Below, piece by piece: positions 1 through 5,601 of a stretch of DNA of 7,092 bases. Within the stretch, counting starts at the first letter, position 1. Every line of letters begins with the position of its first letter. Below the pieces are notes generated by a model. That model made no database searches. It saw nothing but the letters and a program-made list of their open reading frames with translations, and was not told the DNA's origin. Origin of the DNA: Terriglobia bacterium (lineage in GTDB: Bacteria; Acidobacteriota; Terriglobia; UBA7540); assembly GCA_030042795.1 (NCBI GenBank), contig JASHYZ010000216.1, positions 1 through 7,092 of the forward strand. Reading direction: 5' to 3'. The position numbers were made by a program, and so were the translations under genes.

Positions 1-875
1 TCGTCTTGTAGCTTCTTCACCGAGAGGCGAATCCAGCCGCCTTCAGGCAGGTTGGATATTCCGTGCACCACGGCGTTTTCTACCATCGGCTGCAGAAGCA
101 ATGGCGGCACGGTGCCCTGCAACGCATCGGGATCAACCTGTTCGGTCATTTCCAGCCGCTTGCCGAAGCGGACTTTCTCGACGCGCAGGTAGGAATCGAC
201 CAGGGCGATCTCCTCTTCGATCGGAATCAGCGATTTTTCTCCCAGGCCGAGCGTCTTGCGCAGAAAGTCGCCCAGCAGAACGCACATCTCGCGCGCCTTG
301 CCGGGGTCAACCGTGGTAAGGGCACTGATAGAATGCAGACTGTTATAAAGAAAGTGTGGGTTTACCTGGGCTTTGAGGGCACGCAGTTCCGCTTCGCGGG
401 CCAGGATTTGTGCCTGCGCCTCGCGCTCTTCCGATTTGTGCGAGGCTTCCGCAGCGAGCAGGACATAATGCATCCCAACCGTCAGCAAATAAAACAACAC
501 GCCCATTCCGAAGAGCAGCCCCGTAGCTTTCGTCAGGTGCTCGCGCGATTCCGCGAACGGCCTCAGGCTAGAAACCGCTGTGGCCAACACGCGGGCGGTG
601 ACAAGCCAAAACACGCTGGCCACGACGCTAGCCGCGAGATGAATAGTGAGGAGCGACTCCACTGAGCGAAGGCGCAAGGGGGTAAGCCGGCAAACGTACC
701 ACGAGGAGAGGCAGACAAAAGCGTAGACTAGGCAGAGCGGGACGCTAATCGCCGCGGCTTCCGCCCAACTCAAGCCCCCGCTGGTGGCGAGCTGATCCGC
801 CGTCAGAACGGCGAGAAACGCCCACCCCACAAGGTACAGGCCAAGCCGGCGAAGATTGGCAAGAATTGGGGACAT
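1..875 (-). CDS. LytS/YehU-type sensor histidine kinase, 3' end beyond window
   Basis: Membrane sensor kinase of the LytS/YehU class (His_kinase PF06580 plus HATPase_c). Translating the minus strand from the ATG at 875 gives 291 open codons to the left edge, so the C-terminal ATPase half is cut off by the window. Seen: four hydrophobic segments at about residues 10-30, 38-60, 75-97 and 118-141; a charged linker (about 145-170); the H-box LKAQVNPHFLYNSL with the presumed phospho-acceptor His174; and the N-box PPLLLQPMVENAVVHG with Asn267. The ATG at 875 is the first possible start after an in-frame TGA at 887-885, which is the stop of the LiaF-like gene. No good Shine-Dalgarno is visible, so translation is probably coupled to that gene. 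LytS-type kinases normally signal to a LytTR response regulator, which I would expect downstream, left of the window. The input signal is unknown; the LiaF-like neighbour suggests envelope stress (inference). Confidence 0.93.
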   Translation of the reverse strand, partial: MSPILANLRRLGLYLVGWAFLAVLTADQLATSGGLSWAEAAAISVPLCLVYAFVCLSSWYVCRLTPLRLRSVESLLTIHLAASVVASVFWLVTARVLATAVSSLRPFAESREHLTKATGLLFGMGVLFYLLTVGMHYVLLAAEASHKSEEREAQAQILAREAELRALKAQVNPHFLYNSLHSISALTTVDPGKAREMCVLLGDFLRKTLGLGEKSLIPIEEEIALVDSYLRVEKVRFGKRLEMTEQVDPDALQGTVPPLLLQPMVENAVVHGISNLPEGGWIRLSVKKLQD

Positions 876-884
876 GGTGCGCCG

Positions 885-1616
885 TCAGTTCCTGACGTTG
901 AATCCTCCAAACACCCAGGCGCCTTTGATGAGCAGTATCTTTCTCGGAAGGGTCGGCTCTTGCACCGGCCGCCGCGTCTCGTCATTGTGACCGCCGAACA
1001 GCGCCACTCCACGCACGATCACCTCCCAGGTTTGAGGCACGATGATCTCCCCGCCACCGAAGACGGCAAGAATCTCGAGCGTCGCCTCGTTCCCTTCGGG
1101 CTCCGCCTCGGTGAAATCCACTTGCGATCCGCCAAAAACAGCGATCCACCGCCCGCCACGAAATTTCTTGGAAGTTACCCGCACCTTTCCGCCGCCGAAC
1201 ACGTCGACGCGGTGGAAGTCCAGGTGAGACCACTTACTGGGATTCTCCTCGTTGGTACTCTCGCTCGTCCGCAAAGCCCCGTACATAATCCATAGGCCCG
1301 CGCCGATGACGAAAAGGGGCCATGTATGCCTGAACTGGAAGTAGCGGTAGCCCAGGTAGTCCAACTGGAACACAATGCCGTAGAGGATTTCCACCACTCC
1401 CCAGAGCCGTTCGGGAGCCCTCTCGGCACGAACCAACTGCCGCAAGCCGTGAGCGATCAGGATCAGCGGCCAGAATCGCCACACATCCCAAGCCCGTACG
1501 ATACCTTCTTGATCGAGCAGCAGGATGACCCCAAAGGCGATAATCAGCAGCCCGAGCCCGATTCCGCCTCGAATCTGAATGCCCCCCACTACCCGGACTC
1601 GCCGCTCTTCATTCAT
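885..1616 (-). CDS. LiaF-like membrane protein (LiaI-LiaF TM region plus YvqF-type C-terminal domain)
   Basis: 243-aa membrane protein. The N-terminal half has about four hydrophobic segments (roughly 16-34, 45-62, 70-86, 97-114), matching the LiaI-LiaF-like TM region (DUF5668 type). The C-terminal half resembles the cell-wall-active-antibiotic response domain (LiaF/YvqF, PF09922). It shows five FGG motifs at Phe140, 161, 186, 207 and 236, spaced 21-29 residues, as expected for a beta-solenoid. In Firmicutes LiaF restrains the LiaS kinase; by analogy this protein may modulate the adjacent LytS-type kinase (inference). An AAGGGG at 1626-1631 lies 9 nt before the ATG at 1616. The start overlaps the end of the upstream small gene by 8 nt, and the kinase begins nine bases after its TGA, so the three genes form one tight unit. 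The family call is firm; the function is inferred. Confidence 0.9.
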   Translation of the reverse strand: MNEERRVRVVGGIQIRGGIGLGLLIIAFGVILLLDQEGIVRAWDVWRFWPLILIAHGLRQLVRAERAPERLWGVVEILYGIVFQLDYLGYRYFQFRHTWPLFVIGAGLWIMYGALRTSESTNEENPSKWSHLDFHRVDVFGGGKVRVTSKKFRGGRWIAVFGGSQVDFTEAEPEGNEATLEILAVFGGGEIIVPQTWEVIVRGVALFGGHNDETRRPVQEPTLPRKILLIKGAWVFGGFNVRN

Positions 1617-1890
1617 GGCTGTTTGCCCCTTCCCGATCTGTCGCGACCCGGCGCGCTCTCCGCGCTGTAGCTGCTGCCGCCAGCAGGCCGGTGGCGATCA
1701 GCGCCAACGGCGCAAGCCAAAACGTGCCGCCGCAGCACTCGAGATCAGCGGCAATCAGCCGGCCGGCGGACGATGCGATCAGGCTGAGCGGCCAGTCGCC
1801 CACTTGCCGGAATTGAGCATAGCCGAATTGCGCCATTCCGAGCACTGTAATTGCTGCAACCAAAGCGCCCGCCCATTTTTCGTTTTTCAT
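1609..1890 (-). CDS. small two-helix membrane protein, first gene of the LiaF-like/kinase operon
   Basis: About 93 aa, not recognised as a named family. It starts MKNEKWAGALVAA, followed by a hydrophobic helix (about residues 7-25), a short loop containing a CCGG motif, a second hydrophobic segment (about 55-76), and a basic tail (RRARRVATDR), which suggests a cytoplasmic C-terminus. An ATG 13 codons upstream (1929) is also in frame, but it has no Shine-Dalgarno, whereas GGAGAGGG sits 8 nt from the ATG at 1890, so I chose 1890. Its stop overlaps the LiaF-like start by 8 nt, so translational coupling is likely. It may be an accessory membrane subunit of the signalling unit (inference). Coding status rests on the overlap, the ribosome-binding site and the membrane-like composition. 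Confidence 0.65.
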   Translation of the reverse strand: MKNEKWAGALVAAITVLGMAQFGYAQFRQVGDWPLSLIASSAGRLIAADLECCGGTFWLAPLALIATGLLAAAATARRARRVATDREGANSHE

Positions 1891-2164
1891 CTCGCCCTCT
1901 CCGGATTTCAAAGTCGCTTCCGTGTTCATGAGACGAGATTATTTCGCGCCAAGCGCTCTGTCTCGGCCAATTCGGCGAGCAGCGGGCGGCTGCCGGTGAG
2001 TGACGGTTTGCGCCGGGAAAAAGGATGAATAACTGTGCGCCCGGGCCAGGGGTGGGTGCGGCGGCGGGCGCCGGTCACAGTGATTCACGCTGTCGATCGC
2101 GTTCCAAAAATCGTCAAACAGCAATCGACCATCGGCGGGCGAAAGGCTTGCGCTCCCAAAAACT
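1891..2164. other. non-coding gap between the MFS gene and the LiaF/kinase operon
   Basis: 274 bp with no convincing gene on either strand; the open frames here lack family-like protein features. It must hold the promoter of the minus-strand operon. An AATAAT (minus strand, 1943-1938) could be a -10 box placing the transcript start near 1931, but no convincing -35 is paired with it. There is also a 9-nt odd palindrome GTGATTCAC at 2090-2098 and a G-run cluster at 2043-2068 on the plus strand. I see no clear rho-independent terminator for the MFS gene. Confidence 0.5.
1895..1902 (-). promoter_or_regulatory. ribosome-binding site deciding the small-gene start
   Basis: GGAGAGGG on the minus strand, with GGAG ending 8 nt before the ATG at 1890. 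The in-frame ATG at 1929 has no purine-rich stretch upstream, so this site favours the shorter protein. Confidence 0.55.
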
Positions 2165-3532
2165 TCAGTCTTCCGGCGGAGTCTGTAAGGCGGTCGCGGT
2201 CTGTACCCCAACAGCGACTTCAGGGATGATTCCAAGCCTTCGATAAATCGGTCGAATCGCCACGCGCAGGCGCGGGAGCTGCCTCGAAAACCACAGCGCT
2301 CCCAGTACGCAAAGGCAACCCCCTATCGCCAGCGTTTTCGGCGCGCCGATGCGATTGGCGACAGCTCCGGCGATCAGACTGCCGAACGGAGCCGCGCCCT
2401 GGAACGCCGTTGCGTAGAAGCTCATCACCCGTCCTCGCTTATCTTCCTCGACGATGGTCTGCAAAATCGTGTTGCTGGCCGCGAGTTGCTGCATGAGTCC
2501 GTAACCGGTCACGACCATCAGGGGCATCGAAAGCCAGAACCAATGTGACAGCGAAAAACCCGTCAAGGCGACGCCAAACAGTCCCGCCGTCAAGGGAATA
2601 AGCCGGCCGAGGCCAACCACAGATTCGCGCCGGGCAAGCACTAAAGCGCTGGTCAGTGCACCCACGCCTGTGGCGCTCATCAGAAACCCCAGGGTATGTG
2701 GACCGCCATGCAAGATCGTGCCGGCAAAGATTGGCATCAGGACGATATAGGGCATTCCGACCAGGCTGATGAGCGTGATCAACAGCAGAATGGCCCGAAT
2801 GGGAACGAAACCGGCAACGTATTCCCATCCCTCCTTCAGGTCGGTCAGGACGCTTTCTACCTTTGCCCTCGATGGCGCGCGGCTCACGTGCATCAACAGC
2901 AACGACGCAATCACGGCGATGTAGCTGATGCCGTCGATCAGGAAGCAGTACCCTTCTCCGGCCACCGCGATGATAATCCCGGCCAGCGAGGGGCCTACCA
3001 GGCGCGAGGCATTCACCATCGAGGAATTCAGCGCCACCGCGTTGGCGAGGTCCTCGCGCGCTTCCACCATTTCGATCAGAAACGCCTGGCGTCCCGGCAT
3101 ATCGAAGGTGTTGATGGCTCCCTGAAGAAGGCTGAGAGCGAAAATCTCCCAGAACGTGATGCGGCCTGACAGGGTCAGCGCGGCCAGCGCGAAGGACTGC
3201 AACATGGAGAGCATCTGCGTCACCACCAGCACGCGGTGCCGGTTCCACCGATCTACCCAGACTCCCGCGACGGGACCAAGAATCAGGAATGGAATCTGAC
3301 CTGAAAACCCGACGAGGCCAAGCAGGAAGGCCGACTTTGTCAACCGATATACCAGCCAGCTCGTGGCCACGCGGGTCATCCAGGTACCCACCAGCGAAAC
3401 GCTTTGGCCGCTGAAGAACAGGCGATAGTTCCGTCGGCGCAGCGCCCTCCAAGCAAATTTCCATCCGCCCGCCGGGCGAGGCGAAGCTGGTTTTCTGCGC
3501 GTCGGGGAAGCTGAGGTTTGAGTTTCCGGCAT
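2165..3532 (-). CDS. MFS exporter (MFS_3/EntS-like)
   Basis: 455-aa major facilitator exporter with about 12 hydrophobic segments. Seen: NYRLFFSGQSVSLVGTWM at about 35-52 leading into TM1; a motif-A-like loop GVWVDRWNRHR at about 90-100 between TM2 and TM3; NTFDMPGRQAF at 131-141, typical of the MFS_3/enterobactin-exporter-like group; and EEDKRGRVMSF at about 352-362, the matching loop in the second half. Such proteins export small molecules by proton antiport; the substrate cannot be told from sequence. The frame stays open for 243 codons upstream, but that stretch runs antisense to the amine oxidase gene and has no membrane character, so I place the start at MPETQ (3532). No strong Shine-Dalgarno precedes it, so the exact start is uncertain. 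Transcribed divergently from the amine oxidase across 78 bp. Length fits the family. Confidence 0.92.
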   Translation of the reverse strand: MPETQTSASPTRRKPASPRPAGGWKFAWRALRRRNYRLFFSGQSVSLVGTWMTRVATSWLVYRLTKSAFLLGLVGFSGQIPFLILGPVAGVWVDRWNRHRVLVVTQMLSMLQSFALAALTLSGRITFWEIFALSLLQGAINTFDMPGRQAFLIEMVEAREDLANAVALNSSMVNASRLVGPSLAGIIIAVAGEGYCFLIDGISYIAVIASLLLMHVSRAPSRAKVESVLTDLKEGWEYVAGFVPIRAILLLITLISLVGMPYIVLMPIFAGTILHGGPHTLGFLMSATGVGALTSALVLARRESVVGLGRLIPLTAGLFGVALTGFSLSHWFWLSMPLMVVTGYGLMQQLAASNTILQTIVEEDKRGRVMSFYATAFQGAAPFGSLIAGAVANRIGAPKTLAIGGCLCVLGALWFSRQLPRLRVAIRPIYRRLGIIPEVAVGVQTATALQTPPED

Positions 3533-3542
3533 GAAGTTGTTT

Positions 3543-3555
3543 GATGCCCGGCATC
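3543..3555. promoter_or_regulatory. perfect 6-1-6 palindrome in the divergent MFS/oxidase gap
   Basis: GATGCC-C-GGCATC, a perfect inverted repeat with a 1-bp centre, 11 bp upstream of the MFS start and 55 bp upstream of the oxidase start. A CCGGCAT heptamer occurs at 3526-3532 and again at 3548-3554, exactly 22 bp (about two helical turns) apart. It could be a shared operator or a small hairpin in the MFS leader. No regulator is encoded nearby, so this is a weak call. Confidence 0.25.
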
Positions 3556-3610
3556 GGCCTCCGGCGCTCGCGTGCAGCCATCGCGTTAATCTAGAAGAGG
3601 GAAAGCCACC

Positions 3611-4957
3611 ATGGAAGTCCTCATTATCGGCGCCGGCGCGGCGGGATTGGCAGCGGCGCAATCGCTGTGCGCCGCCGGAGTCTGGTTGCGCGTGCTTGAA
3701 GCGCGCGATCGAATTGGCGGACGTATCTATACCACACGCGATCCTAGCTTTGCCATTCCGGTGGAGCTTGGCGCCGAATTCATCCACGGCAGGCCGCGCG
3801 AAATCCTCGGAATTACCCGCGCCGCAGGACTCAGCGTCGCGGAAGTCATCGGCCGGCATCGAGCAGTGTGGGACGGGAAGCTCTCCGGCAATGGTGAGCG
3901 GTTCGCAAAGGTCGATGAAATCTTCGAACGCATGGCCGACCCTGCCGCGCCTGACCAGACTTTTGCCCAGTTTCTCAACCGTATCGGTGACGCTGATGAA
4001 GGAGCTAAGGCGGCCGCGCGCGGTTACGTGGAAGGCTTCAACGCAGCCCGCGCCGACCACATCAGCACACGCTCCCTGATATGCGAAAGCCAGGCCCAGG
4101 AGGCGATTGACGGCGACCGCGCTTTCCGCATCCCCGAAGGCTACGATCGCGTGGCGCATTGGCTGTGGGACCAGTGCGCTTCCCGCTCCGCAACTCTTCA
4201 TTTGAATACCATCGTCACCGGCATCCAGTGGCGGCGCGGACGGGTGGAGGTAGAAGCTCACTCGAGTAGCCGTAAGTTGCTGCTCGAACCGGCACGGACG
4301 GCTTTCACAGCCGATCGAGCCATCATTACCGTGCCGCTGGGAGTACTGGCGGCTCCTGAAGGCGCACGGGGTGCCATCCGATTCAATCCTGGTGTTCCAA
4401 AGCTAAAGAGCGCTCTGAAGCGTCTAGAGACGGGTCAGGCAGTGAGAGTCACCGTCAGTTTTCGCGCCGCGCTCGCGAATGCTCGCCCAATATTGGCTGA
4501 GCCTGGATTCATTCACTCCAATGACGAGGACTTCCCGACCTGGTGGCCTAGCCTGCCGGCGCCTAATTCTCAGAAAGCTCCTTCTTTGGTGTTGACGGCG
4601 TGGGCCGGCGGACCTAAGGCCGAGAGGCTCTCTGCTTTGCAAGACACGGACTTGGCCGAGCGGGCCACCGATTCGCTGGCTCGCATTTTGGGCGTACCAC
4701 GCGCGGAGGTGGCAAGCCACGTTCAGGGTTGGCATCTTCACAACTGGTCGCTCGATCCGTTTGCCCGCGGAGCGTACAGTTACGCAGGCGTCGGCGGCCT
4801 GGAGGCGCGGCGCAAGCTTGCAACTCCTGTTGAGAACACACTCTACTTTGCGGGCGAAGCCACTGACACCGACGGCCATGCGGCCACCGTTCACGGAGCG
4901 CTGGCCAGCGGCTGGCGGGCAGCGGGGCAGGTTCTTGAAACGGCTGATGCTCATTAG
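3611..4957 (+). CDS. flavin monoamine/polyamine oxidase-like FAD-dependent oxidoreductase
   Basis: 448-aa FAD-dependent amine oxidase (Amino_oxidase, PF01593), expected to oxidise an amine to an imine/aldehyde with release of H2O2; substrate unknown. Seen: dinucleotide-binding GAGAAG at 7-12, with Glu30 in EARDRIGGRI (30-39) as the ribose-binding acid; PVELGAEFIHG at 50-60; RIPEGYDRVAHWL at 173-185; ITVPLGVL at 239-246; PFARGAYSYAGVG at 383-395; and the C-terminal FAD motif LYFAGEATDTDGHAATVHGA at 411-430. No signal peptide or twin-arginine motif, so cytoplasmic. An Arg (279, in GQAVRVTVSF) occupies the place where MAO, LSD1 and polyamine oxidases have the flavin-N5 lysine, judged by eye. The start is supported by GAGG at 3597-3600, 10 nt before the ATG. 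Divergent from the MFS exporter, with which it might share control. Length is normal for the family. Confidence 0.91.
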   Translation: MEVLIIGAGAAGLAAAQSLCAAGVWLRVLEARDRIGGRIYTTRDPSFAIPVELGAEFIHGRPREILGITRAAGLSVAEVIGRHRAVWDGKLSGNGERFAKVDEIFERMADPAAPDQTFAQFLNRIGDADEGAKAAARGYVEGFNAARADHISTRSLICESQAQEAIDGDRAFRIPEGYDRVAHWLWDQCASRSATLHLNTIVTGIQWRRGRVEVEAHSSSRKLLLEPARTAFTADRAIITVPLGVLAAPEGARGAIRFNPGVPKLKSALKRLETGQAVRVTVSFRAALANARPILAEPGFIHSNDEDFPTWWPSLPAPNSQKAPSLVLTAWAGGPKAERLSALQDTDLAERATDSLARILGVPRAEVASHVQGWHLHNWSLDPFARGAYSYAGVGGLEARRKLATPVENTLYFAGEATDTDGHAATVHGALASGWRAAGQVLETADAH

Positions 4958-5049
4958 AGTCCAAAGTCAAAAGGTCGAAAGTCAAACGCCAAGAGGCAAG
5001 AGCTCAAAAGTGGCGGGCAAAGATCTGCTCTCCAAACACGTTGCGCATG

Positions 5050-5290
5050 TCTCCGCGTTCTCTGTGTTACTAACGTCAAATTTCTTCTCAGGCCACGAAG
5101 AATTTCGTCTTGTGCTTGAATGCAGCTTGCAAACTCTCCGTGCCCTCTGGGGCCAAAGCCTTCAACACTGAGGCCACAGAGTCTCCGTGAACTCCGTGTT
5201 GAGAGGCTCCTAGGCACAGAGAACACGGAGAACTCCACTTTGGTTGTGGCGAAGCTGCGCTGTGGCCTCAGTGATCTCTGTGGTGAGTTT
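5050..5290. repeat. degenerate CTCCGTG / CTCTGTG repeat tract
   Basis: Multiple imperfect copies on both strands: CTCCGCGTTCTCTGTG near 5051, CTCCGTGCCCTCTG near 5137, CTCCGTG at 5183 and 5192, the reverse form CACAGAGAACACGGAG ending at 5230, and CTCTGTGGTGAG near 5276. A 16-nt unit beginning CTTTGGTTG recurs 54 bp apart (5238-5253 and 5292-5307, 14/16 identical). This is a decayed dispersed repeat, not a coding region. Confidence 0.65.
5167..5272. repeat. nested inverted repeats within the CTCCGTG tract
   Basis: Outer arms ACTGAGGCCACAG (5167-5179) and CTGTGGCCTCAGT (5260-5272) are perfect 13-bp complements. Inner arms CTCCGTGTT (5192-5200) and AACACGGAG (5222-5230) are perfect 9-bp complements. 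Together they could fold into one interrupted stem of about 106 nt. Confidence 0.75.
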
Positions 5291-5299
5291 TCTTTGGTT

Positions 5300-5314
5300 G
5301 CGGCCAAAGGCCGC
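5300..5314. repeat. GCGGCC-AAA-GGCCGC hairpin
   Basis: Perfect 6-bp GC stem with a 3-nt loop. No T-run follows on either strand, so it is not a standard intrinsic terminator. Confidence 0.6.
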
Positions 5315-5363
5315 GCTGGGCCGAAAAGCCTTCCCAACTCCAGCGGCAGCGTATAGGCTTGGA

Positions 5364-5395
5364 AGGAGAGGTGTATATAAGGAGAGGTGTATATA
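5364..5395. repeat. perfect 16-bp tandem duplication (AGGAGAGGTGTATATA x2)
   Basis: The unit at 5364-5379 is repeated exactly at 5380-5395. Each copy joins a Shine-Dalgarno-like AGGAGAGG to TATATA. A GTG at 5397 follows the second copy, but its frame stops after 16 codons at a TAG. Possibly the leftover upstream region of a lost gene. Confidence 0.9.
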
Positions 5396-5427
5396 GTGAC
5401 GGGTTCGGTGGAGAAACGCATTGAAGC

Positions 5428-5517
5428 CTTGTCATTCCGAGCGTAGCGAGGAATCTCGCTCTGAAATTAAAGGAAATACGAGATTCCTCGTCGCCTTAGG
5501 CTCCTCGGAATGACAGG
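5428..5517. repeat. two-part palindromic intergenic repeat (TGTCATTCCGAG/CGAGGAATCTCG type)
   Basis: Outer arms TGTCATTCCGAG (5430-5441) and CTCGGAATGACA (5504-5515) are perfect 12-bp complements. Inner arms CGAGGAATCTCG (5447-5458) and CGAGATTCCTCG (5479-5490) are also perfect 12-bp complements. The loop is 20 nt and AT-rich; the internal bulges are 5 and 13 nt. The outer stem can extend by a T-G and a C-G pair. I recognise this as a dispersed hairpin repeat common in acidobacterial intergenic DNA (from memory). Confidence 0.85.
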
Positions 5518-5541
5518 TCGGACGAATTTTTCAACGAACTG

Positions 5542-5545
5542 TTAG
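5542..5545. repeat. left target-site duplication candidate (TTAG)
   Basis: TTAG directly left of the inverted repeat; the right flank is CTAG. Both fit a YTAG target, with one mismatch between the copies. Confidence 0.5.
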
Positions 5546-5562
5546 TAATACTAAGTTAAGTT
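5546..5562 (+). repeat. left terminal inverted repeat of the IS
   Basis: 17 bp, matching the complement of 6925-6941 at 16 positions; the only mismatch is the eighth base (A versus C). Confidence 0.88.
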
Positions 5563-5566
5563 TCTT

Positions 5567-5595
5567 TTGACTCTCATTTCCGCTGGCGCTATGCT
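5567..5595 (+). promoter_or_regulatory. sigma70-like promoter of the transposase
   Basis: TTGACT (5567-5572) and TATGCT (5590-5595) are separated by exactly 17 bp, each one or two bases from consensus. A start 7 nt past the -10 box falls on or next to the ATG at 5602, giving a leaderless or nearly leaderless transcript. This agrees with the absence of a Shine-Dalgarno. Confidence 0.6.
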
Positions 5596-5601
5596 GCGCT
5601 C

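Larger units (their letters stand above)
4958..5545. other. repeat-rich non-coding island between the oxidase and the IS
   Basis: 588 bp without a credible gene. In order: short AAAGTCAAA repeats (4963-4971, 4978-4986); degenerate CTCCGTG/CTCTGTG tracts (about 5050-5290); a GCGGCC/GGCCGC hairpin; a 16-bp tandem duplication; and a long imperfect hairpin. Open frames here are short and low in complexity. The patterns resemble intergenic repeat families I associate with Acidobacteriota (recognition from memory). Confidence 0.7.

Noticed and set aside
63..665. 200-aa plus-strand open frame
   Set aside because: Antisense to the histidine kinase with its intact H- and N-boxes.
1939..2235. 98-aa minus-strand open frame overlapping the MFS 3' end
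   Set aside because: Pro/Arg-rich, no ribosome-binding site and no recognisable features; it overlaps a confident gene.
3533..4261. 243-codon upstream extension of the MFS frame (total 698 aa)
   Set aside because: It lies antisense to the well-supported amine oxidase and has no membrane or family features; MFS homology begins near 3532.
4761..5421. Open frames on both strands through the repeat tract (136 aa plus strand, 155 aa minus strand)
   Set aside because: They run through degenerate CTCCGTG repeats and partly over the oxidase gene; their composition is explained by the repeats.
5397..5447. 16-codon frame with a GTG start after the duplicated Shine-Dalgarno
   Set aside because: Runs straight into the hairpin repeat and stops; too short and too repeat-derived to call a gene.
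4958..5545. CRISPR array
   Set aside because: Repeats are degenerate, unevenly spaced and on both strands; there are no regular spacers and no cas genes.
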